DNA of 64,000 nucleotides from Unio delphinus (lineage: Eukaryota; Mollusca; Bivalvia; Unionida; Unionidae), in contig JAQISU010000210.1 of the NCBI GenBank assembly GCA_029339505.1, positions 10,089,501-10,153,500 on the forward strand. Reading direction: 5' to 3'. The position numbers and the translations under genes are program-made. The notes under the pieces are model-generated. The model did no database searches, was not told the DNA's origin, and saw only the letters and a list, made by a program, of their open reading frames with translations. Positions 27,073-36,795 of the stretch are shown here, one piece after another (the stretch's first letter is position 1; each line of letters opens with the position of its first letter).

Positions 27073-27754
27073 GATGGATGGATTGATGTAAGCCATGTAG
27101 AATCACAAGATAAATGACTCAGGTGTTGAAAATCCGAATAGTATTTGGTAAACTGTCTTTGCCCAAGAATTACCTATAAGCACATTAAATATTTACAGAG
27201 ACATACGAATTAATCCTTTAAAATCGAAATGAACTGAAGAATTTTTAACAAGGATTCAAAACTTTGGCTACAACAAAAGAAAATGACTTAATTTCATTTC
27301 TATTGGCCAAGAACTGACTCTATTTTAGTAAAACAGTTTTTATATCGTAATCTTCTATAACACAGTTGTCAAAAATCCCCAAATTGCGAAATCAAGAAAA
27401 AAAAGGGGGGAGGAGGGAGATGAGAGTTACGTGATCGTAAATATCACATAGTCATAACATGACTCTGACGAGAACCAATCATGTTTTACTTTAAGAATAA
27501 AAAATTGTTTAATTCTTCACTAGTCCCATCTTGACCTTGATAAAACAAATCATTTTAAAATAAAGACGAAACCTGTTTACGTGGGTGACATACCCTTTAA
27601 TCAAGGTCAGGATCTAGATCAACATTAATTGTTTACCAAAGTATAATTCGATTAATGGCCAATTCGGTCAATTCTAGTGAATAAATTTACATTAGCATGT
27701 AACGAAAAATAAAAACTGACTAACAATAATAAAGGAAAACAAATGTGTGTGTGT

Positions 27755-27790
<36 letters not shown>

Positions 27791-29044
27791 CAGATATATG
27801 TAGCAGTTCGAGTCTGTATTGTGTTTGCTTTGCTCATGAGTGAAAATTACAGTTATCATGTAAAAACAAGATTTGGCTTAGGTATTTTTTGTATCCGGGT
27901 ATAGTTTATATTTTTAGCTATTTACAGTGCCTGTTGATTGCATCTAATCTATAAGTAGGAGTTTATAATAATTTATGATTCTATTTATAGTCCGTATACT
28001 ACTTCAGAGGATATCTCCAATTGAACGGGTCGGTCAGGTGGCATTTATTTGCGTCTTTTGTGTATTGTGGAATGTTGCGTAGTGAGTAATTACGTTTTAC
28101 GACCGAGTGCGTGTATATAAACATATAAACCTGAACAAAACTAATTTTATTTATATTTCATATGTAATTGTTTTATCAACAATCAGCAGATTTGCCTAAT
28201 GTTGTGTTTAGATATGATTTGAGACGATACATTTGTTTTTTTACATTCCCTTACAAATACAAACTTCTGCATTTACTGTGGACTAAAAGTTATATTACGG
28301 TGCTGTAGCAAATTTACTCAAGGACGTTTTCGAATATAAACATTAAGACACCAAGATTGGTGGTACGCGAACACTAGATTTCGTTTCATTTGTGTTTACC
28401 GTTTAAAGAATAATTCGGATTTATTTTAGAAAGTATAAATTCCTCTTAAATGTTAACTTTTATAACCTGAGGAAATAAATGGTTTGTTACCTTTTACAAA
28501 ATGTGTTTTGTTTTCCTTCTTTTGTTTTACTTTGTTGATGACCAGAGAGTCGTAACAGACAGACGAACAGTTTGGGGACACTGTAAGTTCATAATCTGCG
28601 ATTTTGTATCCGCAAAACAGCTGAATATTAAGATATTTATTATATGGTTACATATGAAAAACATTTACTAATTAAAATGTAAGTGACCTTATATATCTCA
28701 TAATTCGATATATTTTATCGTGTATTCAGTGAGAGATATAATCCGCTGAAAATGAGAAACAATAAAGACAATTTTAAAGCTATCTTAAAGGTCGATGATA
28801 AATTCTCCAAAATTGTTGCATTTTTTATAAAACAAAAGAGAGGTGACAGAAAACATAATCGAGTACGACCTTATGAAGATGGAATAGTTATTAGGGTCTA
28901 TCTTTTTCTACCCTTCCTTGCAGTTGATCAATGTTCTTCACAGTGAGCGAGTGAGGTAAGGCTACAAACTCACCACAAACAGCAGAATATTTGGTAATGT
29001 ATACATGTCCACCATGAATGTATCATATGCTTTATACAACGGAC
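27073..29044. other. 2 kb host stretch with a (TG)n tract
   Basis: (TG)n at 27,744-27,788. A 64-codon frame at 28,752-28,946 has no recognisable motif. No gene is called. Confidence 0.5.
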
Positions 29045-29345
29045 ATTATCAGCGTTTACTTAAATCTCTACCTTTCCTATGTAATATGCATGTTACACAA
29101 GGTGGTATCAAAGCATACTTAAGTCTATACCATGACTATGTGATATGCATGTTACACAAGGTGATATCAAAGCATACTTAAGTCTCTATCATGACTATGT
29201 GATATGCATGTTACACAATGTGATATCAAAGCATAATTAAGTCTCTACCATGACTATGTGATATGCATGTTACAAAAGGTAATATCAAAGCATGCTTAAG
29301 TCTCTACCATGGATATGTGATATGCATGCTTCACCAGCTTTATCA
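29045..29345. repeat. About 62-bp tandem repeat upstream of the receptor block
   Basis: Four to five copies of AAAGCATACTTAAGTCTCTA...TATGTGATATGCATGTTACA. The same array is at 52,431-52,800 at the start of unit B. Confidence 0.85.
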
Positions 29346-29782
29346 ATGTCTGATTATGTATCTGCCATGACTAAATTGTTAACATATTGCACCTCATTGA
29401 GTCAATGCAGATTTGAAAGTGAAATGAAACATGTACTTAAAACTATGTCTAATGGTTATAGCTTGCTTTTTAAGGCCCTAGGCAAAACAAAACATGACCA
29501 AAACACTGAGAAAATGTTAAATTTCACCTACAAAGATATATGTCCTACTTCCATGCGGTCGATTCCTGTTGGAATGTCTCAAACCAATGCGGTCAATTGT
29601 ATCATTGTAATGACCATATTATTAAGATGGAAGATACTTGAAAATTATCAAGACACTATATGAAACTTTTTCAGTCCGGTTATTTAAACCATTTCATATC
29701 ATTGCATGAAAACAGATGCGGAAACTTTTCAGTACAGTTTCTATTTTCAGGGCACGTCGCAGATTATTTCTTTTAATTTAAT

Positions 29783-30811
29783 TTATCGTATTGTTGTTCG
29801 ATCTTTCCGACATCTGAAAGCATTCACAAACACATTGGCGATGTATTTCCTAAATTGCGGGTTGAAAAACCCATAGATAAAGGGATTGCTGGCACTGTTC
29901 AGAAAGTATGAATGAATCCCAATTGAATAAAGCACCAACTGCCACTCTGTAATCTGGTTTACTAAGTAAGCCATTGAAAAACTCTGCCATACAGCCAGGC
30001 CGAGATAAGGGAGAAAACTCACAATGAAAATGACTGTAATCATAAGCATAATCGTCGTGTATTCATCACTGGACTTATTTTTAGTGGAAGTACTACTGAG
30101 TGCTGACCCCGCACTGTCGATTGATATAAGATCATGTTCATGCTGGTGCTCTCTACGTATCTGTCTGTATACCAAGACATAAAGTACAATTATAATCACG
30201 CTAGCTGAAACAAACAGCAAAATATGGAGAGCACAGAACGAAAGTAAATAAATTCGTATAGACTCGCTCTTGACTGTCGTGCAATCGTATCCCTGGATGA
30301 TATACGATCCGTTAATGGGTACGTCTACTGGAACAATTGAAAAGAAAAAGAAAGCTGGCCAGGAAATCGCAATGGATATTACCGTAGAAATGACGCATAC
30401 GAGTTTTGCCTGAAACACCGTGATCTGTTTCTTGAAAGGAAGACAAATTCGTCTGTATCGTTCCGTCGCTATGGCTAAGAGGATACATGCAGATGACAGT
30501 GTGAATATCACGGCTGTTGTTCTTAGTACCTTACAAAGAGCAGCATTTGGAAAAATGTAGAAAAAACGTAAGTCCACTATTTCCATTGGCATTGTAAGAG
30601 TACAGTTCATTAGGTCAAATACTGCTAATCCGACAATAAAGCATGAGGTGGGATTCACCTTTGCCAAACGCCCATAGAAACAACAAACAAAAGCATTGCC
30701 GATGAATCCCGTGAACATCAGTAAGCCTATGAATATGAAAGCTGGAATGTGCAGAATGGCTTTCTCATCACTCAGCTTCTGCAAAAGATCTGTGACAGAT
30801 GAGTTATTCAT
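29783..30811 (-). CDS. Class A (rhodopsin-type) GPCR, intact
   Basis: A 342-residue seven-helix receptor. I chose the ATG at 30,811 (MNNSSVTDLL, with an NSS glycosylation site). Upstream codons lie before a good 3' splice acceptor (AG = 30,852-30,853 on the minus strand, preceded by a T-rich tract), so the frame upstream is probably intron. Family landmarks: GN in TM1 (about residues 38-39), LAVFDL in TM2, a Cys before TM3 (ALCKV), ERYRRI at the end of TM3 (about 116-121), Trp in TM4, Cys in the second outer loop (GYDC), FLPY in TM6 instead of the usual CWxP, and NPFIYGF in TM7. A short basic tail follows. The ligand is unknown; a peptide receptor is plausible. Signalling would be through G proteins at the cell surface. 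A decayed paralogue lies at 53,261-54,324. Element 2 is inserted about 3.4 kb upstream. Confidence 0.85.
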   Translation of the reverse strand: MNNSSVTDLLQKLSDEKAILHIPAFIFIGLLMFTGFIGNAFVCCFYGRLAKVNPTSCFIVGLAVFDLMNCTLTMPMEIVDLRFFYIFPNAALCKVLRTTAVIFTLSSACILLAIATERYRRICLPFKKQITVFQAKLVCVISTVISIAISWPAFFFFSIVPVDVPINGSYIIQGYDCTTVKSESIRIYLLSFCALHILLFVSASVIIIVLYVLVYRQIRREHQHEHDLISIDSAGSALSSTSTKNKSSDEYTTIMLMITVIFIVSFLPYLGLAVWQSFSMAYLVNQITEWQLVLYSIGIHSYFLNSASNPFIYGFFNPQFRKYIANVFVNAFRCRKDRTTIR

Positions 30812-31189
30812 TGCGATGGCTTTTCGAGTCGCTACTTCAGTCGAATAAGTTCTGGAATATAAAAAAGTGCTAATTGGTGGAAAATACATGAAACAAAATA
30901 CCAATGTAAATGATTGCCCATATACGATTTTGAAAATATTCTTTGCATTTCAAAAAGTGAACGAAGTAGATTTGAATAGTGTGTATTGAATAATAAGAAT
31001 AAGTATTTGTAACAAGCGATGACAAGAAGGTCTACCAATTGTTATTTATGACAGTATTCTTTCTAAATAAGTTATCCTCGATTCTTTTCAAAACTCCCTC
31101 TATCCAGTTGTAATCTAAATTGCATTCTCAAGTTTATCTCAATCCCTCGTGATAATGATAAACTTGATTGGATAAGGCTTGAGTCATGG

Positions 31190-31560
31190 TTACTTTGCTT
31201 AAGATATTGTTAGAGTAATGATTACTCTAATTAAGATAACGTTAGAGTCAGGTTCAGTTTGATTAAGACAGCTAGAGTCATGGTCACTCTTATTAAAATA
31301 CAGCTAGAGTGTTGGTTACTTTGATTAAGACACAGCTAGAGTCAATGCTCACTTTGATTAAGAAACAGCTAGAGTCATGCTCACTTTGATTAAGACACAG
31401 CTAGAGTCATGCTCACATTGATTAAGACACAGCTAGAGTCATACTCACTTTGATTAAGACACAGATAGAGTCATGCTCACTTTGATTAAGATACAGTTAG
31501 AGTCATTGATTATGATAAAACGTGAGTAATGGCCAATGTGATTATGATAAAGTTAAGGTC
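31190..31560. repeat. About 37-bp tandem repeat
   Basis: Around ten copies of CAGCTAGAGTCATGCTCACT plus TTGATTAAGACA, between the receptor and the next array. A shorter, more diverged version is at 54,690-54,970 in unit B. Confidence 0.85.
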
Positions 31561-31699
31561 GGGGTAACCTTGATTTGTTTAAACTTAGATCCACTGCACC
31601 TTCATGAAATAAAAAAGTTAGAAATAAGATTTCTTTGATGAATATATTCATGTTCTAGACCTGGTCAATGTTGTCTAAATAAAGTAGCAATAATGTCAA

Positions 31700-31995
31700 T
31701 TTCATTGGGTCTTCAATTTATTGTCTGCAATCGTGCATTGTTCTAATAGAATGTATGATATTTATATTGTCTACAATGTATTATCTGCAATTCTACATTG
31801 TTCTATTAGAATGTATGATATTTATATTGTCTACAATGTATTGTCTGCAATCCTACATTGTTCTAATAGAATTTATGATATTTATATTGTCTTCAATATA
31901 TTTTCTGCAATCATGCATTGTTCTAATAGAATGTATGATATTTATATTGTATTCGATTTATTGTCTTTGTAATCATGCATTCTTCTAATAGAATG
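31700..31995. repeat. About 60-bp tandem repeat
   Basis: Four to five copies containing TTGTTCTAATAGAATGTATG and ATATTTATATTGTCT. Unit B has only about two copies (55,370-55,475). Confidence 0.85.
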
Positions 31996-34048
31996 CATGA
32001 TATGTAATGGTGGTTCTGACAGTGAGTACGTATTTATTCTTGAGATCCGTTTTAGCTCATAAATGTTAGAGAATAGGTCCGAAAGACTTTGAAAATTATC
32101 AGTAACTTAAATGCAATTCTATATAACCCCATTGACAGCATCTTGTAACTGAGTCTAATATTACAATGGTATTATAGGCCCCTAAAAAACGCGATACCGC
32201 TGTGGTTAACGTACAACCACTAAAACGCGCCCCTAACTATGGTCCCAACTAGAGTGTATGAGGTAGTCTCAAACCCAAGACTATCAGGTCCACCAACACA
32301 ATGTAGCAACTGAAAGCTCATCATATATGCATAGGTTATGACCCCAAATTAGATCTTATAAGGTAGTCTCAAACCCAAGATTATCAGGCCCAGCAACACA
32401 AGGTTGCAACCAAAAGTATGCTAATTTAGAAAATGACCTCAGATTTATACACTATAAGATAGTTAACCCCAAAACTATCAGGCCATGCAACAATTTAATT
32501 ATTTAGAATCCTGTATTAACTAACAATGCAAAAAGTTGTCATATTGGGTTATATATTCTACTCAAAAACAGCACAAAGAATTCCAAATTGATAGGGAATA
32601 TATAGAAGCAAATTGATGAAGGAGCAAAGATGTTTAGATGGAGGATCCAAAACAAGACACCAAAGATGTATACAGGGAATTACCGAGTGAGTAGAGGGAC
32701 AAACAAGACACTCGAGAAATATACACGGACCAACCACATGAGCAGAGGGATAATCGGTCACTAACAAGTGTTCATGGGATCCTCCAAAACAAGCCCTTTT
32801 AGGGCTATTGCCTTTCATTGCCTTAATAGGGTCTCCCACTTGGTTACGAGAACCCTCCTTGACAAGCTCTATCCAAAAAGCCTAACCTGATTATTTTTGG
32901 ACCCACCGCTCAAAATTAACAATCTTTTTTTCTCTGACAGTGGCTACCTTTCAAATGACGTTTAGTCATATTAGCAAAAGAAATTGTTAGGGACATATAA
33001 AATGTACACTTTTGTACTAGAAAATTGACATAATTAGGAACGTAATTTAATTCTTCAACTCTACCATTTGATGAATTGCATAGGTGGCTTACACAATTTT
33101 GGCATAGGGAAATCCACTAAAAAAACTGGATTGAATTTGGAATAAGTACGGCTAGGGCGTTTCAAGGCTGTCGACAGTGTTCGTTCACCATCCATGACAT
33201 CAGTGGCGCCACCCTCCGGGACCTTTTCCTCCACCGGACACCTCCATCATGACGAGATGAGAGAACTAATTCTCTCTGGTCATTAATGGTGCCATTGCAC
33301 CCCTAGTAAGGTACGTACTTTCGATAGGCTGATAGGTTGAGTGCGTGATGGGTCTATTCCCACTCACCCAGGTCTAACATTCGTGTCAATAGCTTAGGGG
33401 CATGACACGACGACCGAATCAAATAGCACACTATGTGTGCATAAATGCCAGGAAGATGTGGCACCATTCCGTCTTCCTGGATAAATTAAATCACTACCAT
33501 ATAAATAAATGGCAGTGCAAAATAGTGAACATATGACCCTAGTGGCCGGTTTCACATTAAATACAACTCGACGACGACGTGCCATTTCAATCAAGATTTC
33601 GACATATATTAATATTGTTACTTATAAAGCGTAGTTTTATATCTTGCTGATAAAAAATGATAATATAATGCTCATGTAAATGATTTAATATTTATTTTGT
33701 ACCATAGATTCCCTATTATTTACTTGTGTAGTATACATTTACGTCCTTGCATAGTATATTTCTAAATCATACAATGTTTAAGCATTAGATTCCATAACAT
33801 CTCTGCTATAATGTCCACACGTACACTTCTTACTCCACACACAGTCACAAATCTTATGATCGACTCATCTATACATATTCAGTATATATTCGTATAATAT
33901 GACCTTACTAGATTTATGAACTTCACATGCATATGAATATAAATAACGTTACCACATTACTATGCTGTATCTGATACAGACAACGTTTTATTGATGTTCT
34001 TCAACTTGAGTGCACACTCAAACTCAGTTTTGATATCAGTCATAAACA
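31996..34048. other. 2 kb duplicated non-coding stretch
   Basis: Matched by 55,480-55,590 and 56,354-58,257 in unit B. It contains two to three degenerate copies of a phrase with ACTATCAGGCCCAGCAACAC (32,280-32,490). No protein or RNA gene was recognised; frames at 32,558-32,839 and 33,394-33,594 lack known motifs. Confidence 0.5.
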
Positions 34049-34194
34049 GCCAGTGCAAGGCATTTTCGTGCTCTAGGCGAGATCAGATATCTGGCGCCCC
34101 ATTTTCACTCACGCCCTCCCCCACCCGCCCATCATGAAATAAACCCTTAGACTAGCGATTGCCTAGTTCGCATAGTGGAAGCGCCGGCCCTGGC
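34049..34194. mobile_element. 146-bp hAT-like MITE (unit A copy)
   Basis: Ends GCCAGTGC and GCCCTGGC (imperfect inverted repeats), flanked by 8-bp CATAAACA (34,041-34,048) and CATAAGCA (34,195-34,202), a one-mismatch target duplication. It is present at the same place in unit B, so it inserted before the segmental duplication. Confidence 0.6.
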
Positions 34195-34243
34195 CATAAG
34201 CATAGATTTGTTTCACGATATGAGAAGGGATGTGCTGGGCTCC

Positions 34244-34248
34244 TCTTC
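34244..34248. repeat. Element 2 target-site duplication, left (TCTTC)
   Basis: TCTTC before the AG that opens the left terminal repeat. It matches TCTTC at 50,943-50,947. The unoccupied site in unit B has TCTTC once (58,453-58,457). Confidence 0.85.
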
Positions 34249-34657
34249 AGCAGCAGAGGAGGTGAACAGACCAAGTTTTCAAGCAAAAATAAGGCTTCTA
34301 CGGAAACCGAAAATATCTAACAAAATGCAGAGGAGGTGAACAGACCAAGTTTTCAAGCAAAAATAAGGCTTCTACGGAAACCGAAAATATCTAACAAAAT
34401 GCAGAGGAGGTGAACAGACCAACTTTTACAGGCGTCGATTTAGCAAACTGAGGCTTTCTCGAAAATGCTTAATATAAGCCTCCATTCATCAAAATAAAAT
34501 TGAAAAAAAAAACGACGCTATTTTTGTTGTCACCATCCCCTTTGCTGCTACGATGCTTGGAAAATTCGTGGAGTTTTCGGGTAAAAAAAAAGACGCCATT
34601 TAGTTGACGTTCACCTCCTCGGCTGCTAATGCGCTAACTAAATATTTGATCAAGTCC
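34249..34657. repeat. Element 2 left terminal inverted repeat
   Basis: About 409 bp, with two and a part copies of a 74-bp unit (CAGAGGAGGTGAACAGACC at 34,254, 34,328 and 34,402) at the outer end. It differs from the right repeat at only a few positions plus one small indel. The inner edge contains the last codons and stop of the ATPase gene. Confidence 0.9.
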
Positions 34658-35296
34658 GATACGATATCTTGTCCGAGGGTCTGATAAATTTATCGTCACA
34701 AATCCGTGTGGGATTGTCTGAGCGTGGCTAAAGAAATTTCTAAATCGATTATGATCCATATCACCACCGCACCAAGTTTGCCAAATATTTCTAAGAGTAT
34801 GAGTATCAACTCCGTTAAATACACACAGCATATTGCAGTTATCTCTGATCACTTTTGGTATTTGAGTGTAACGTTGAGTGATATATATCACATCGGTGTT
34901 TTTATGTCTGCCTCTGGAAAATATTCTAGCAGGATTCTTTTGATTATCTAACATAATATCATCATATACGACTAAATTGTTAATACTTCCATCAATATCA
35001 TCAATACTAGGTGCCTCTTCGATATCGGTTATAAACTCAATAACACCATCGCCGTTAATTTCTTGCGCGGCATCATTAAAATCCTTTAATACTTCATAAC
35101 ATCGTTGATCGTCTACACTCGGAGCAATCATGTACAATTTATCCCACTTCATCCATCTCGTTATCAAATTAAGTAGCAATTGTGTTTTACCACTTCCAGA
35201 TGGTCCGATGATAATCGCGCGAATAGAATTTGGTAACATTGCATGGTGTCTAATAGGTTCCCGTCGTCGAGTAGCTGAATAATCAATTACATTCAT
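34634..35296 (-). CDS. Genome-packaging ATPase (FtsK/HerA, A32-like)
   Basis: A 220-residue P-loop ATPase of the type that pumps DNA into the capsid in adintoviruses, Polintons and large DNA viruses. Walker A is GPSGSGKT at residues 31-38, Walker B LVVYDD at about 108-113, and a sensor strand YITQRY follows at about 138-143. The length is normal for the short viral form. The start ATG (35,294-35,296) faces the zinc-ribbon gene across only 18 bp, implying a shared bidirectional promoter. The 3' end lies inside the left terminal repeat, so the last about 8 codons are also present, untranslated, beside the penton gene at the other end. No disruption was seen. Confidence 0.9.
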   Translation of the reverse strand: MNVIDYSATRRREPIRHHAMLPNSIRAIIIGPSGSGKTQLLLNLITRWMKWDKLYMIAPSVDDQRCYEVLKDFNDAAQEINGDGVIEFITDIEEAPSIDDIDGSINNLVVYDDIMLDNQKNPARIFSRGRHKNTDVIYITQRYTQIPKVIRDNCNMLCVFNGVDTHTLRNIWQTWCGGDMDHNRFRNFFSHAQTIPHGFVTINLSDPRTRYRIGLDQIFS

Positions 35297-35314
35297 AACT
35301 GTTATATATAAATT
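35297..35314. promoter_or_regulatory. 18-bp bidirectional promoter
   Basis: AACTGTTATATATAAATT separates the divergent start codons of the ATPase (minus) and zinc-ribbon protein (plus). The palindromic TATATATA core can serve both directions. TATATA next to ATG recurs at other genes of this element. Confidence 0.6.
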
Positions 35315-35497
35315 ATGGATCTATATTGTGTGAAGTGTAGGACGCGTACTGGCACAAATGACTTGACGACGATTACAACGAAAAATAATCGATCAGCGCT
35401 TTCTGGTAAATGCGTACAATGTAGTACGAAAAAATTTAGATTTACTTCCACGAAACCTTTAAAAAAAAACGAGGAGGTGATATTGCAGCCAAATTGA
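35315..35497 (+). CDS. Small zinc-ribbon protein
   Basis: A 60-residue protein with two CxxC knuckles: YCVKC near the N-terminus and CVQC at about residues 33-36. This is a compact four-cysteine zinc ribbon like the short YCVKC-type proteins of many dsDNA viruses (Pfam DUF5679 type, by recollection). Its frame ends at TGA 35,495-35,497, but a canonical -1 slippery heptamer (35,464-35,470) sits in phase about nine codons before the stop, and the frame it leads to is the phospholipase A2 frame. The zinc ribbon may therefore also be made as the N-terminal domain of a fusion. Function unknown; nucleic-acid or protein binding is likely. Confidence 0.7.
   Translation: MDLYCVKCRTRTGTNDLTTITTKNNRSALSGKCVQCSTKKFRFTSTKPLKKNEEVILQPN
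35464..35470 (+). promoter_or_regulatory. Candidate -1 ribosomal frameshift (slippery) site
   Basis: A AAA AAC, with codons AAA and AAC in the zinc-ribbon frame, is a canonical X XXY YYZ heptamer. A one-base backward slip puts ribosomes in the frame used by the phospholipase A2 domain. The site is the end of a run of nine A, so transcriptional slippage is an alternative. I do not see a clear pseudoknot by eye downstream. Confidence 0.5.
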
Positions 35498-35829
35498 CAA
35501 AACTCCCAGGAACACCGTGGGCAAAGTATCCAGGAGAAAAGCACCTTCCAGGATATAGCTACTGTGGACCGGGAACACGATTAGATATCAGACTTGATGA
35601 TCAAAATTTACCCCGACCCGGCGAGTATCCAATAAACGCTATTGATAAGGCGTGTCATGCTCATGATGTCGCTTATAAAAGCAGCAATCTTCAACACAGA
35701 CATCTCGCAGATGTAAAATTAATTCATGCGTTAAATGCTATTCCTGATAAATCCTTCAAAGAAAAATTGGCTTCTTGGTTGGTAAAATCTGCTATGAAGG
35801 GTAAATTGATGTTAGGTGCTGGTAATTGA
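35470..35829 (+). CDS. Parvovirus-type phospholipase A2 domain protein
   Basis: Counting from the TTG codon at 35,494, a calcium-loop motif YCGPGT lies at residues 23-28, and the catalytic helix HDVAY has the active-site His-Asp at residues 57-58 and Tyr at 61. This is the arrangement of the phospholipase A2 in parvovirus VP1 N-termini, also known in some adintoviruses, where it is used to breach the endosomal membrane. There is no ATG in this frame before these motifs: the frame is open only from 35,440 (after a stop at 35,437-35,439), and the first Met codons occur near the C-terminus. Expression must therefore come from frameshifting out of the zinc-ribbon gene, a non-ATG start, or splicing. 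Followed by a 16-bp perfect palindrome and the integrase gene. Confidence 0.75.
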   Translation, partial: RGGDIAAKLTKLPGTPWAKYPGEKHLPGYSYCGPGTRLDIRLDDQNLPRPGEYPINAIDKACHAHDVAYKSSNLQHRHLADVKLIHALNAIPDKSFKEKLASWLVKSAMKGKLMLGAGN

Positions 35830-35844
35830 AAATGCTAGCATTTT
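35829..35844. repeat. 16-bp perfect palindrome between PLA2 and integrase genes
   Basis: AAAATGCTAGCATTTT starts on the last base of the phospholipase stop codon and ends 3 bp before the integrase ATG. It is a member of the dispersed AAAYRCTAGYRTTT palindrome family of element 2. Confidence 0.85.
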
Positions 35845-35847
35845 AAT

Positions 35848-36795
35848 ATGGAATCTATTTATTATTCTCCGAGAGGATACTGGAGAGGTTACGCAGCAAT
35901 TAATAAACTCGCTAGTGCATCAAAGGTGAAAAAAACTACAGCGGCAAACTGGTTATCTAAACAAGCAATATGGCAAATTTATCTACCAGCGCCTAAACAA
36001 ATTAACTATTCGCATTTTGATGTTACAACACCTAATGAAGTTCATCAAGCTGATATACTATTTCTGCCGCATGACAACGGTTACAAATACGCGTTAACGT
36101 TAGTTGATATTGCAAGTCGATACAAAGAAGCAGAACCGTTAAAAACAAAATCATCTACTGAAGTAGCTTCTGCATTTGAAAAAATTTATCGACGAGGTCC
36201 TCTGCGCTGGCCAAATCTGTTACAAGTTGATCCTGGCAAGGAATTTCAAGGTGTTGTTACATCTACGATGAATCATCATAATGTCGCCATCAGACGAGGA
36301 CACACTGCGCTACATCGCGATCAGGCAATTGTTGAACGGTTTAATAAAACCCTTGCTGAGCGGTTATTCGGATATCAATACGCAAAAGAATTCATCCAGG
36401 ATAAACGATCCCGTGAATGGGTCAAGAGATTACCAGCTGTGATTACCGCAATCAATAATGAGATTACTAGAACAATTAATATGAAACCTGTCAACGCTAT
36501 TAAGAAGGCGTCTATCAAAATGGAAATCCAAGGAATTTCACAAAAAGAACCAATTCTTGGTAGTAATGTCATTGTAAGGTACTTATATGAACCAGGAGAG
36601 CTTGAGGGTGGTAAAAAAAGAGCTACTGATCCTATTTGGAGCGTCACTACGCATAAAATATCCGGCATAACACGATCAACTGGTAGACCTCCAATCTATA
36701 GACTGGATTCAACTGCTCCTCAGCGGGGTTTTACACGCGAACAATTACAAGTGATTCCTGAGGATACTCAATTACCACCGCGTGGTCTTAATTAG
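35848..36795 (+). CDS. Retroviral-type (RVE) integrase
   Basis: A 315-residue DDE integrase that would insert the linear element into the genome. The N-terminus has the IYYSPRGYWRG-type start seen in Maverick integrases. The catalytic triad is Asp69 (HQADILFL), Asp128 (QVDPGKEF) and Glu163 (IVERFNKTL). The C-terminal third (about 220-300) is beta-rich and basic; no chromodomain is visible, unlike the integrase of element 1. It ends 8 bp inside the convergent polymerase gene (stops at 36,793-36,795 and, on the other strand, 36,788-36,790). The 5-bp target duplication fits a retroviral-type strand-transfer mechanism. No disruption was seen. Confidence 0.9.
   Translation: MESIYYSPRGYWRGYAAINKLASASKVKKTTAANWLSKQAIWQIYLPAPKQINYSHFDVTTPNEVHQADILFLPHDNGYKYALTLVDIASRYKEAEPLKTKSSTEVASAFEKIYRRGPLRWPNLLQVDPGKEFQGVVTSTMNHHNVAIRRGHTALHRDQAIVERFNKTLAERLFGYQYAKEFIQDKRSREWVKRLPAVITAINNEITRTINMKPVNAIKKASIKMEIQGISQKEPILGSNVIVRYLYEPGELEGGKKRATDPIWSVTTHKISGITRSTGRPPIYRLDSTAPQRGFTREQLQVIPEDTQLPPRGLN

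Larger units (their letters stand above)
29045..34248. repeat. Segmental duplication, unit A, left part
   Basis: This block matches 52,431-58,457 in the same order and orientation: tandem repeat, GPCR gene, GATTAAGA/AGCTAGAGTC array, ATTGTTCTAATAGAATGTAT array and the 32.1-34.2 kb sequence. Element 2 splits unit A here; unit A resumes at 50,943. Unit B has extra segments at about 54,970-55,310 and 55,594-56,353 that unit A lacks. Confidence 0.9.

Noticed and set aside
31721..31988. Open frames encoding a repeated NRMYDIYIVYNV pattern
   Set aside because: They arise from a 60-bp tandem repeat whose length is a multiple of three; unit B has a different copy number and no equivalent frame.
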